64,000 bases of DNA from Mycolicibacterium sp. P9-22 (lineage in GTDB: Bacteria > Actinomycetota > Actinomycetes > Mycobacteriales > Mycobacteriaceae), in NCBI RefSeq assembly GCF_008329585.1, contig NZ_NPKP01000001.1, positions 806,001-870,000 on the forward strand, written 5' to 3'. The position numbers and the translations under genes were made by a program. Below, in pieces: positions 1-7,780 of the stretch (within the stretch, counting starts at the first letter, position 1; each line of letters starts with the position of its first letter). Under the pieces are notes generated by a model. The model did not search any database and was not told the DNA's origin. It saw only the letters and a program-made list of their open reading frames with translations.

Positions 1-861
1 GAAGGCCTTGACCCCGAGGGACAGCGTGGTGCGGGTGGTGTCGTTGCCCGCGAACGACGTGAGGACAAACATCGACGCGAGTTCATCGTCGGTGAGCTCG
101 TGGCCGTCGACCTGAGCTGCAACCAGGTTCGACCAGATGTCGTCGCGCGGACATTCACGAGTGTTGGCTGCGAAATCCAGTCCGATGGTGAGATTTCCGA
201 TCAGCGCGTCGTTGAGAACCTCAGCCGATGAGCGACCGGCAGCGACGTCGGGATCGTTCCATCCGGCGAGTTCATCGGCGAAGTGCGCTGCCTCATCACG
301 CTGCGCCTGCGGCAGGCCGGTCATGTCGTAGATGGTGTTCATGGGCATCTGCTTGGCAACGTCGTCCACCCAATCGCCGGTGCCTTTGGCGAGAAAGTCC
401 TCGACAATCGCGGCGGCGCGTTCGCGGATCTGTTCCTCGATGCGTTTCACCTGACGTGGTGTGAAGGCCGCACTCATCAGTCGGCGGTAGGTCAGGTGAC
501 GCTGACCGTCCATGGCAAGGAAAGACGATGCCGCTTCGAGGAACTCATCTGGCACATCTTCGAGTTGGATGCCCTGACCCGAACAGAAGATCTCCGGGTG
601 TGTACTCACCTCGCGGATGAGTTCGTGGGACGTGACAGCCCAGAACCCGGGAACTCCGGACGCCGGCAGATCACTCTCGATGGGACGCTGCCAACTAACG
701 GGCGTAGTGCGACGAAGTTCGGCGAAGGCAGTATCGCGTTGCTCGGCAGATTGCGCCCAGAACGACTTGGGCGCGATGTCGATGCTGTCGTACTCCTGGA
801 CACCGTCTGCCGATTCCTCGGCGAACGGCGCTGTGGCCGATTCCTCTGGGCTGGTGGACAC
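1..861 (-). CDS. Cytochrome P450, N-terminal part (runs off the left edge)
   Basis: The reading frame stays open from a GTG at 861 to the window edge (287 codons), so the C-terminal heme-binding part lies outside. The protein starts STSPEESATAPFAEES and reaches the I-helix oxygen-binding motif FAGNDTTR near residue 276, followed by TLSLGVKAF. The motif EIFCSGQGIQ and the segment AMDGQRHLTYRRLMSAAFTP (P450 C-helix, substrate/heme contact) are also present. A GAGGAG ribosome-binding site lies 6 bases before the GTG. This layout resembles actinobacterial P450s acting on sterols, terpenoids or fatty acids; the substrate is not predictable. An AT-rich palindromic box lies just upstream, and P450 is the last gene of a minus-strand run of acyl-CoA genes. 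Confidence 0.88.
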   Translation of the reverse strand, partial: MSTSPEESATAPFAEESADGVQEYDSIDIAPKSFWAQSAEQRDTAFAELRRTTPVSWQRPIESDLPASGVPGFWAVTSHELIREVSTHPEIFCSGQGIQLEDVPDEFLEAASSFLAMDGQRHLTYRRLMSAAFTPRQVKRIEEQIRERAAAIVEDFLAKGTGDWVDDVAKQMPMNTIYDMTGLPQAQRDEAAHFADELAGWNDPDVAAGRSSAEVLNDALIGNLTIGLDFAANTRECPRDDIWSNLVAAQVDGHELTDDELASMFVLTSFAGNDTTRTTLSLGVKAF

Positions 862-891
862 CGGCTACTCCTCACATCGAACTGGCACTGA

Positions 892-906
892 ATTCTATTA
901 TAAATT
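892..906. promoter_or_regulatory. AT-rich palindromic box A (putative operator)
   Basis: The 15-mer ATTCTATTATAAATT lies 31 bases upstream of the P450 start in otherwise GC-rich DNA. It matches boxes B (3353-3367) and C (6730-6744) as ATTyTA-TnN-TArATT. The placement suggests a promoter/operator; the binding regulator is unknown. The paralogous TetR proteins at 3411 and 13727 are candidates. Confidence 0.5.
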
Positions 907-1038
907 CAAAAACTCTGGCGCACAAGGAAATCTGGTATCGGCTTCGGGTTGGTTCAGGCAACGATTCCGCGCAAGGTTCCGACGCTGAAAAGCGCTGCGC
1001 GGACCGAGCTGAGCTCGGCCCGCGCAGTGTGGGGTCGT

Positions 1039-2190
1039 TCAGGATCCGGCGATGTCTCGTCCGATGATCTCTTTCATGATCTCGGTGGTGCCGCCATAGA
1101 TCGTTTGAATCCTGGTGTCCAGATACGCACGTGCGACCGGATATTCCAGCATGTAGCCGTATCCGCCGTGCAGTTGCAGGCAGCGGTCGATGACGCGCTT
1201 CTGTAGTTCGCTCAGATACCATTTGCCCTTGGCGGCATCCACCGGGGTGAGCTCGCCGGCGTTGTAGGCCAGCACGCTGCGATCCGTGTAGGCCTCAGCG
1301 ATGTCGATCTCGGTGGCCATTTCCGCCAGCTCGAACCGGACGTGCTGTTTGTCGGTCAGCGGCCCGCCGAAGGCCTGTCGGGTTTTGCAGTACTCGACGG
1401 TCGAGGCGTAGATCGCTCGCGTAGTCGCCATTGCCTTGGCGGTGACGCCGAGGCGCTCCCGCGGTAGATGGCTCATCAGGTACTGCAGGCCTCTGCCTGC
1501 ATCGCCGAGCAGGTTACCGGCCGGCACCACTGCATCCTGAAAATAGAGCTCGGACGTGTCCTGGCCGGGCAGGCCCAGCTTGTCCAGCTTCGGTCCCCGT
1601 TCGAATCCGGGGGTATCTCGTTCGACGACAAAGAGGCTGAAGGCCCGCGATCCACCGTCGGGATCGGTCTTGGCCGCCACGACGATCACATCGGACATGA
1701 TGCCGCTGGAGATGAACGTCTTCTGCCCGTTCAGGATCCAGTTGTCGCCGTCGCGGCGGGCTGTCGTGCGCAAGCCCCGGAGGTCGCTACCCGCGCTGGG
1801 TTCGGTCATCGCCAGGGCGCCGATCAGCTCACCTGCCGCGAAGCCAGGGAGCCAGCGTTGTTTCTGCTCGTCATTGGTCAGATCGAGCAGGTAATGCAAT
1901 ACGAGATCATCCTGCAGGCTGATGGTCAGTCCGAACGACAGCGCGTTGATCCGCGCGACCTCTTCGCACACGATCATGCGGTACCGGTAGTCGGGCTCAC
2001 CGGAACCGCCGTACTGCTCGGGGATCTGCAGGCCGTAGACACCGGATTTGGCGGCTCGGGCGAAGACGGAGCGGTCAATCCAGCGTTCGCGGTCCCAATC
2101 GTGCTGGTGCGGCACAACTTCTCGGGCCAGAAACTCCCGGACCGTCTCCCGGTAGGCCTCGTGGTCTGGTCCGTACAGGGTGCGTTCCAC
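1039..2190 (-). CDS. Acyl-CoA dehydrogenase (FadE family)
   Basis: A 383-residue, full-length FAD-dependent acyl-CoA dehydrogenase that would introduce an alpha,beta double bond into an acyl-CoA. Family segments are visible: ALAMTEPSAGSDL (FAD/substrate loop), NGQKTFISSGIMSDVIVV, the middle beta-domain and the C-terminal QTIYGGTTEIMKEIIGRDI. The position of the MCAD-type catalytic Glu (YEGT) is Gly here (YGGT), as in isovaleryl/long-chain-type enzymes where the base sits in another helix. It starts 3 bases after the thiolase stop, so thiolase and dehydrogenase are surely co-transcribed. Substrate unknown. Confidence 0.93.
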   Translation of the reverse strand: MERTLYGPDHEAYRETVREFLAREVVPHQHDWDRERWIDRSVFARAAKSGVYGLQIPEQYGGSGEPDYRYRMIVCEEVARINALSFGLTISLQDDLVLHYLLDLTNDEQKQRWLPGFAAGELIGALAMTEPSAGSDLRGLRTTARRDGDNWILNGQKTFISSGIMSDVIVVAAKTDPDGGSRAFSLFVVERDTPGFERGPKLDKLGLPGQDTSELYFQDAVVPAGNLLGDAGRGLQYLMSHLPRERLGVTAKAMATTRAIYASTVEYCKTRQAFGGPLTDKQHVRFELAEMATEIDIAEAYTDRSVLAYNAGELTPVDAAKGKWYLSELQKRVIDRCLQLHGGYGYMLEYPVARAYLDTRIQTIYGGTTEIMKEIIGRDIAGS

Positions 2191-2193
2191 GAC

Positions 2194-3345
2194 CTACAGC
2201 CGCTCGATGATCGTGACGTTGGCCTGTCCGCCGCCCTCGCACATGGTCTGCAAGCCGTAGCGACCCCCGGTGCGCTCCAGTTCGTGCAGCATCGAGGTCA
2301 TCAACCGGGCTCCGGTGCAGCCGATGGGATGTCCGAGGGCAATGGCCCCGCCATTCGGGTTGACCTTGGCGGGGTCCGCTCCTACTTCGGCGAGCCAGGA
2401 GAGAACGACGGGGGCGAAGGCCTCGTTGATCTCGACGACGTCGATATCGTCGATGGTCATGCCGGCACGCTTCAGAGCGTGCTGGGTGGCCGGGATGGGC
2501 GCCGTCAGCATCATCACCGGGTCCGCGCCACGCACCGACATGTGGTGGATGCGTGCGCGCGGGGTGAAGCCGAAGCGGTCGACCGCGGCCTTCGAGGCGA
2601 CGAGCAGTGCCGCGGCACCGTCGGAGATCTGGCTGGCGACCGCGGCGGTCAGGACGCCGCCCTCGACGAGGGTCTTCAGCCCGGCCATCTTTTCCAGCGT
2701 GGTGTCGGCCCGCGGCCCCTCGTCGACGCTGACGCCTCGGTATTCGGAGATCTCACGGTTGAAGTACCCCTCTGAAATGGCGTTCAGCGCGCGCTGGTGG
2801 CTGGTGAAGGCGAAGCGCTCGTTGTCCTCGCGGCTGAGGTTCCACTGCTCGGCGATCATCTCGGCCCCGCGGAACTGCGAGATCTCCTGGTCGCCGTAGC
2901 GCGCCTGCCAGCCTTCGCAACCGGTCCAGGGATCGACTGACCCGAAAGGCTCACCTGCGGCGAACGCGCTGAGGATCGGGAACTGCGTCATCTTCTGCAC
3001 GCCGCCGGCAACAATGAGGTCAGAGGTACCGCTCATGACCGACTGGGCGGCGAAGTGAACTGCCTGCTGCGCGGATCCGCACTGCCGGTCGATGGTCACA
3101 CCGGGCACGGACTCGGGCAGGCCGGCAGCCAGCGCTGCGGTGCGGGCGATATCGCCGGCCTGCGAGCCGATGTTGTCTAAACAACCCAGGATGACGTCAT
3201 CGATGGCCGCCGGGTCGAAGTCGTGGCGACCGACGACGGTCTTGATCACATGCGCCGCCATATCGGCCGGGTGCGCTACTGCAAAACCGCCCTTGCGCCT
3301 GCCCACAGCAGTACGGACAGCGTCAACGATGTAAGCCTCAGTCAT
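2194..3345 (-). CDS. Thiolase family protein (acetyl-CoA acyltransferase)
   Basis: A 383-residue thiolase that condenses or cleaves 3-ketoacyl-CoA. The nucleophilic Cys is in DRQCGSAQQAVHFAAQS (near residue 88). The NEAFAPV motif, the GGAIALGHPIGCTGAR active-site His loop and the second Cys in MCEGGGQANVTIIERL are all intact, so it should be active. It is slightly shorter than typical thiolases of about 390-400 residues but complete. AT-rich box B lies immediately before the ATG, and a TetR gene ends 65 bases upstream in the same direction, so a local transcription unit thiolase-acyl-CoA dehydrogenase is likely. Confidence 0.93.
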   Translation of the reverse strand: MTEAYIVDAVRTAVGRRKGGFAVAHPADMAAHVIKTVVGRHDFDPAAIDDVILGCLDNIGSQAGDIARTAALAAGLPESVPGVTIDRQCGSAQQAVHFAAQSVMSGTSDLIVAGGVQKMTQFPILSAFAAGEPFGSVDPWTGCEGWQARYGDQEISQFRGAEMIAEQWNLSREDNERFAFTSHQRALNAISEGYFNREISEYRGVSVDEGPRADTTLEKMAGLKTLVEGGVLTAAVASQISDGAAALLVASKAAVDRFGFTPRARIHHMSVRGADPVMMLTAPIPATQHALKRAGMTIDDIDVVEINEAFAPVVLSWLAEVGADPAKVNPNGGAIALGHPIGCTGARLMTSMLHELERTGGRYGLQTMCEGGGQANVTIIERL

Positions 3346-3352
3346 GGAAAAT

Positions 3353-3367
3353 AATCTAACATAGAAT
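3353..3367. promoter_or_regulatory. AT-rich palindromic box B (putative operator)
   Basis: AATCTAACATAGAAT (reverse strand ATTCTATGTTAGATT) ends 8 bases before the thiolase ATG. It is an imperfect inverted repeat with a 3-base centre and the best-formed copy of the box seen at 892 and 6730. So close to the start codon it would sit in or just downstream of the promoter, which suits a repressor. Confidence 0.55.
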
Positions 3368-3410
3368 CAAAAATAGAGACAGTGCCGTGTTCCCGCCGCC
3401 AGATGTGGAG

Positions 3411-4058
3411 TCAGCGGCGCCGGCGAGGTGCGGGAGAGTTGTTCGGGCTCAGGCCGTTTCGAACGAAGACCTGTGCGTTCTGGACCATCGTCTCGACCGA
3501 GTTGCGTCGGGGATCCCACCATTCGGCGGCCCAGTTGAGGGCCCCGAGTATCAAGGCCTGGGCAAGCCGGGGATCAAGGTCAGAGCGAATGTGGCCATCT
3601 GCCGCCGCGTTCTTCACCAGGCTGCGCCAGATGCGGTTGTAGGCCGCCTCCTCCTTCTTCTGGCGGTCCTTGAGATGCTCCGGAATCTGACCAGAGTTTC
3701 GGATGGTGGCGCGCGCGTAGTCGGACAACTCCAGTTCGTGCTGGAGATGTGTCGCGACGGCGGCCAAGATGCGATCCATGGGGTCGATGTCGTCGGGTAA
3801 TGCGTCCAGCGCGTCCTGCAGGTAGTGGCGCATGTCGCTGATACCGCAGAACATGACCTCTTCGATCAGGTCATCCCGCGATTTGAAGTAGTAGTAGATC
3901 GCGGGCGCCTGGAGCTCGGCCTGCTCGGCCACGTCCGTCAGCCGTGTGCCCGCGTATCCCTTGACGCTGAGTACCTTCGCCGCAGCGTCGAGTATTCGCA
4001 CCCTCGTGCGCTGCGCCTTCGATTCCGCGGGCGGGGAGTCGGTCGACTGTCGGGCCAT
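3411..4058 (-). CDS. TetR family transcriptional regulator (paralogue of the gene at 13727)
   Basis: A 215-residue TetR regulator. The N-terminal helix-turn-helix covers about residues 18-65 (RVRILDAAAKVLSVKGYAGT, then LTDVAEQAELQAPAIYYYFK). The C-terminal ligand domain contains LGALNWAAEWWDPRRNSVE. Most HTH residues and many ligand-domain residues are identical to the regulator at 13727-14389, so the two are paralogues and may recognise related operators. It lies between an APH-like gene and the thiolase, all on the minus strand. The AEWWDP type of C-terminus is common in actinobacterial regulators near acyl-CoA genes. Ligand unknown, perhaps an acyl-CoA. Confidence 0.93.
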   Translation of the reverse strand: MARQSTDSPPAESKAQRTRVRILDAAAKVLSVKGYAGTRLTDVAEQAELQAPAIYYYFKSRDDLIEEVMFCGISDMRHYLQDALDALPDDIDPMDRILAAVATHLQHELELSDYARATIRNSGQIPEHLKDRQKKEEAAYNRIWRSLVKNAAADGHIRSDLDPRLAQALILGALNWAAEWWDPRRNSVETMVQNAQVFVRNGLSPNNSPAPRRRR

Positions 4059-4114
4059 CGTTCGATGATAGAACCGTGTGCGTCGAAATCCCCTTCAGCC
4101 TGACGTCGGCACGG

Positions 4115-5536
4115 TCATGTGGTCGGTACCACCGACCAGTCGATCGCTTGCACACTGAAATTCCGAACATCACGCATGCCCGGCCTCATCAGCTCGATCT
4201 GTCGGCCGATGCGGCGAGCGAGGAGCCGCGCCATGTCGGCCTCCGGGAGCGGGTCGCCGGTGGCGATCGCTCTTTCCAGCTCACAGTCGGCGTCCGCCCA
4301 ATCGGCCGGGACGGTCCCTAGCAGGGCTGACGCCTCGTCGCGGTCCGCCTGCTCGACCTGATCGCCGGCCTGCGCAGCTCGGTGTATCCCAGGGAGCAGA
4401 TCGCGCACGATGCGTAGCCGAAACGCCAGATGGTCATCCAGGTTGTCGTCGCCGAGAACATCGTCGACGATGCGCTGAACCGAGCGATGCATGGCCTCGG
4501 CACGGATACTCGGGAACGACACGGCAGGCGGCGGATCGAGCTGATAGCCACCCGCCTCGGCGATGACCTCCAGGCAGATCATCAGCGCCATCAACGACCA
4601 CGCCTGCCACTGGGCGAGATCGAATTCGGCCGGCGGGTCGGCCCTGGTGCCGGCGGACAGCATCGCGGTCAGCAGCGCAAACCGGACAGCGTGGAAGTTC
4701 ACCACGGCGCGGTCGATTGGCTCGCCGGTTTCCTGCGCGTACGTGGCGAAAGCGTGTGTCAGGTTGCCGATGGGCTGCGCGGTGTCGCGCATCCGCATCG
4801 CGCCGAGGTCGGCCATCGGGTCACCCAGGCAGGCGAACTCGACGTCCATCAGGGCCGTGACCGCACCCTCGGCGTGGAGGAATTGACCGGCGTCGAAGTG
4901 GATCCACGACACCTCGGTGCGGTGACGAGGCGCATTCCGGTGGAGCCAGGCGATCACGAACTCGATGGTCGGGTCCGGAGCCGGCTTGACCTGTCGATAC
5001 CACTTCTCGGAGAGCCCGAAACCCATGTAGCCGATATCGACGCTGTCCGCTGGTCGGGAGAGGCCGATCGTTTCGAATGGTTGGGTGTCCAGTCGGTGTG
5101 CCTGGGCCAGGCGGCGCATGTAGTCGGCGACCACGGTGTCGCGTAGGTGCTGATCGTCGCGGTCGTCGAACCGATCGCGACCGTGGACGACAGCCATCAG
5201 GATCGCCTCGGGTTCCTCGCAGAACGCGAGGGGAGCCGCGACGGCAACGTCATGCTGATGCAGCACCTGCATGATTCTGTATTCGCGTCTGAGCGAGAGC
5301 GTCCCGGTCCACGGCATGCTCTCTTCCCGTTGGCAGCGGACATAGAGCTGTCGCCGCCCACCGTCGGTATCGACAGTCAGATACCAGGCCGGCCGCCAAC
5401 GCGCTTGTCGACGCCACTCGACGATATTGCCACCGGTGGTGCGCTGGACCCATTCGAACAGCGGCGGCCATGGCTGTTCCAGGGATCGCCAGGAGTCATC
5501 GAAACTGACGGGTGCTGCGGTGTAGTCGGTCATCAC
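4115..5536 (-). CDS. Phosphotransferase family protein (APH/choline-kinase fold), atypical
   Basis: A 473-residue aminoglycoside-phosphotransferase-like protein, longer than the common 340-380-residue forms because of a helical C-terminal extension. The catalytic loop reads SWIHFDAGQFLHAEG where the family has HGDxxxxN. The Asp is kept, but the Gly is Phe and the metal-binding Asn appears to be Gln. The second metal site, LMDVEFACLGDPMADLGAMR, is conserved. In actinobacteria such proteins often accompany acyl-CoA dehydrogenases, and this one starts 14 bases after one. A metabolic kinase role is more likely than antibiotic resistance. The start may be the first or second of two adjacent ATGs (5536/5533). 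Confidence 0.82.
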   Translation of the reverse strand: MMTDYTAAPVSFDDSWRSLEQPWPPLFEWVQRTTGGNIVEWRRQARWRPAWYLTVDTDGGRRQLYVRCQREESMPWTGTLSLRREYRIMQVLHQHDVAVAAPLAFCEEPEAILMAVVHGRDRFDDRDDQHLRDTVVADYMRRLAQAHRLDTQPFETIGLSRPADSVDIGYMGFGLSEKWYRQVKPAPDPTIEFVIAWLHRNAPRHRTEVSWIHFDAGQFLHAEGAVTALMDVEFACLGDPMADLGAMRMRDTAQPIGNLTHAFATYAQETGEPIDRAVVNFHAVRFALLTAMLSAGTRADPPAEFDLAQWQAWSLMALMICLEVIAEAGGYQLDPPPAVSFPSIRAEAMHRSVQRIVDDVLGDDNLDDHLAFRLRIVRDLLPGIHRAAQAGDQVEQADRDEASALLGTVPADWADADCELERAIATGDPLPEADMARLLARRIGRQIELMRPGMRDVRNFSVQAIDWSVVPTT

Positions 5537-5550
5537 GGTTCGGGGTGCCC

Positions 5551-6705
5551 TCAGATGCCACCGCGTGCAACGAGTTGTGCAGCGATGACGTTGCGCTGAA
5601 TCTCGTTGGTGCCCTCGCCGACGATCATCAGCGGTGCGTCCCTGAAATAGCGCTCGACGTCATACTCGGTCGAATATCCGTAGCCGCCGTGAATCCGCAC
5701 AGCGTTGAGTGCGATCTCCATGGCAATCTCGGAGGCGAAGAGCTTCGCCATGCCCGCCTCCATATCGGCCCGCTCGCCGCTGTCGTAGCGGTCGGCGGCG
5801 TGCAGCGTCAGCTGGCGCGCGGCGGTGAGCTTGGTTGCCATGTCGGCGAGATAATGGCCGATTGCCTGATGTTTCCAGATGGGTTGTCCGAAGCTCTCCC
5901 GATCCTGGGCGTAGGCCAGCGCATCTTCGAGCGCCGCCGTCGCGACGCCGAGGGCCCGCGATGCAACCTGAATACGGCCGGTCTCGAGTCCTCGCATCAT
6001 CTGCCCGAATCCCTTACCCGCGACACCGCCCAGGATCGCCGAGGTCGGCACTCGGTGGTCGTCGAAGGACAACTCGCAGGATTCGACGCCCTTGTAGCCG
6101 AGTTTGGGGAGGTCGCGAGACACAGTCAAGCCGGGGCCGTGCTCGACGAGAACCACCGAGATGCCCGCGTGTTTCGGCGTCGCCTTGGGGTCCGTCTTAC
6201 ACAGCAGGGCGATCAGCCCGGACCGGCGGGCATTCGAGATCCACGTCTTCGCGCCGTTGATGACGAGTCCATCGTCGGCCGGCAACGCCGTGGTCGTCAT
6301 GGCCTGCAGGTCGGATCCGCCGCCGGGCTCGGTGAGCGCCATCGTCGCCCGGATCTCGCCGGTGGCCAGCTTGGGCAGATACTTCTGGCGCTGTTCGTCG
6401 GTGCCGAACTGTGCGACGAGTTTGGACACCACCGTGTGCCCGCCCATCGCGCCGGCCAGGCTCATCCATCCACGTGCCAACTCCTGGGTGACCAGGACGT
6501 AGCAGGCCGTGGAGACCGGTGTTCCGCCGAACTCCTCCGGAACAGCCAACCCGTAGATGCCGATGCGCTTCATCTGGTCGATCCACGCCTCGGGGTACTC
6601 GTTCGCGTGCTCCACGTCGCGCACCGTCGGCTTCACGTCGCGGTCGATGAACAACCGCACGGTTTCGACGAGTAGGGACTCTTCCTCGTTGAGCTGACTT
6701 GACAT
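5551..6705 (-). CDS. Acyl-CoA dehydrogenase (FadE family)
   Basis: A 384-residue, full-length acyl-CoA dehydrogenase. Diagnostic segments are MALTEPGGGSDLQAM, INGAKTWISNARRSGLI, the ERYFRDAPLMIVGEGTNEI region and the C-terminal QRNVIAAQLVARGG. Unlike the enzyme at 1039, the Glu of the GEGTNEI motif (MCAD-type catalytic base) is present. It heads a minus-strand run with the APH-like gene 14 bases downstream. AT-rich box C lies 25 bases upstream, in the divergent region shared with the cytochrome oxidase subunit III gene. Substrate unknown. Confidence 0.93.
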   Translation of the reverse strand: MSSQLNEEESLLVETVRLFIDRDVKPTVRDVEHANEYPEAWIDQMKRIGIYGLAVPEEFGGTPVSTACYVLVTQELARGWMSLAGAMGGHTVVSKLVAQFGTDEQRQKYLPKLATGEIRATMALTEPGGGSDLQAMTTTALPADDGLVINGAKTWISNARRSGLIALLCKTDPKATPKHAGISVVLVEHGPGLTVSRDLPKLGYKGVESCELSFDDHRVPTSAILGGVAGKGFGQMMRGLETGRIQVASRALGVATAALEDALAYAQDRESFGQPIWKHQAIGHYLADMATKLTAARQLTLHAADRYDSGERADMEAGMAKLFASEIAMEIALNAVRIHGGYGYSTEYDVERYFRDAPLMIVGEGTNEIQRNVIAAQLVARGGI

Positions 6706-6729
6706 GGCTGAAATCCTACTCTTCTTTTT

Positions 6730-6744
6730 ATTTTATGTTAAATT
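6730..6744. promoter_or_regulatory. AT-rich palindromic box C (putative operator)
   Basis: ATTTTATGTTAAATT lies in the 153-base divergent region between the acyl-CoA dehydrogenase (6705, minus) and the cytochrome oxidase subunit III gene (6859, plus). It is nearly self-complementary around a 3-base centre and matches boxes A and B at most positions. It could control the leftward gene or both. Confidence 0.5.
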
Positions 6745-6858
6745 ATTCTGCAGGCTCATATCAACGAAGAAGGGCTGCAGCATGCTGGAGATCATGTCGG
6801 TGATGACGGATCCTTCCGTCGAATCTCGCCGCTTCCGTATGTATTTCAGCGGTGGCCG

Positions 6859-7470
6859 ATGACCGCCGCGCCGGTAGCCGCCGAGGACAGGTCGTCGGCG
6901 AAGAAGTCGGACCCGCAACGTCACCTGCCCGGCGAAGAAGGCATGTGGGTCTTCATCTTCGGTGACATGACGGTCTTCGCGCTGCTGTTCGGCGTGTACC
7001 TGTACTACCGGGGCCAGGATGTGGCTCAGTTCAACGAATCTCAGTTGCTGTTGAATCAGACCTTCGGCGTCGTCAATACGCTGGTGCTGCTCACCAGTTC
7101 ACTGCTCATGGTTACAGCGGTGCGCGCGGTGCGTCGAGGTGCGCTGCCTCTGGCTCGGTGGCTCACCATCAGCGCAATCGTCTGTGGGTTGATCTTTGTG
7201 GCCAACAAGGCCGTCGAGTACAGCCAGAAGATCGCCCACGGCCTGGTCCCCGCCACAAACGACTTTTTCATGTACTTCTACGTGATGACAGGGCTGCACC
7301 TGTTCCACGTGGCAATCGGCCTGGCACTGCTGCTGTTCGTCGTCAAGCTCACGCGTAGGCCCGCACTCGACGGTCGGGAACAGCGGTATCTGGAGGGTTC
7401 CGCGTGCTTCTGGCATATGGTCGATCTCCTGTGGATCGTGATCTTCCCGCTCCTCTACTTGGTGAAATGA
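6859..7470 (+). CDS. Cytochrome c oxidase subunit III family protein (NorE-like)
   Basis: A 203-residue integral membrane protein with about five predicted helices. It contains HLPGEEGMWVFIFGDMTVFA, FVANKAVEYSQKIAHG and MTGLHLFHVAIGLALLLF, all typical of the heme-copper oxidase subunit III family. It is shorter than full aerobic COX III (about 260) and more like the NorE type. No subunit I or II gene lies nearby, so it may supplement an oxidase encoded elsewhere. It overlaps the next gene by ATGA, which shows translational coupling. The ATG at 6859 is the only in-frame start found near the 5' end, and no strong ribosome-binding site precedes it. Confidence 0.85.
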   Translation: MTAAPVAAEDRSSAKKSDPQRHLPGEEGMWVFIFGDMTVFALLFGVYLYYRGQDVAQFNESQLLLNQTFGVVNTLVLLTSSLLMVTAVRAVRRGALPLARWLTISAIVCGLIFVANKAVEYSQKIAHGLVPATNDFFMYFYVMTGLHLFHVAIGLALLLFVVKLTRRPALDGREQRYLEGSACFWHMVDLLWIVIFPLLYLVK

Positions 7471-7739
7471 TGCTGACTACTCTGCTTCGTGACCGGATCA
7501 CGGTTGTCTGGTTCCTCCTGATCGCTGCGACGCTCGCATCCTGGATCCTCGGTGTCGGGCATAACTTGCCGGACAACTACGCGGCGATCGGGATCATCGC
7601 CATCGCGGCGGTCAAGGTTCATCTCGTCGGTCAGTACTTCATGGAGATTCGTCACGCGCCTAACGTATTACGAGTGGTCTTCGGGGTGTGGAACGTGGTG
7701 GTTGCGGTGCTGCTGATCGGGCTCTATCTGTTTGCCTAG
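7467..7739 (+). CDS. Small membrane protein, prokaryotic cytochrome c oxidase subunit IV/NorF-like
   Basis: A 90-residue protein with three hydrophobic helices (about residues 12-30, 38-55 and 68-89). VHLVGQYFMEIRHAP between helices 2 and 3 is typical of the COX4-pro family. The start is placed at the ATG overlapping the COX III stop (ATGA), because the longer frame upstream only reads through COX III. Together they form a two-gene accessory oxidase unit without catalytic subunits in this window. Confidence 0.8.
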   Translation: MMLTTLLRDRITVVWFLLIAATLASWILGVGHNLPDNYAAIGIIAIAAVKVHLVGQYFMEIRHAPNVLRVVFGVWNVVVAVLLIGLYLFA

Positions 7740-7780
7740 TGCGCCGAGAGGGGCTCGGTGTCCTTTTTTCGTGAAAGGTT

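Noticed and set aside
1468-2775. Long plus-strand open frame of 435 codons
   Set aside because: It is antisense to the acyl-CoA dehydrogenase and thiolase genes, whose family motifs are intact; the frame is a GC-bias shadow.
5512-6675. Plus-strand open frame of 387 codons
   Set aside because: Antisense to the complete acyl-CoA dehydrogenase at 5551-6705 and without any recognisable motif.
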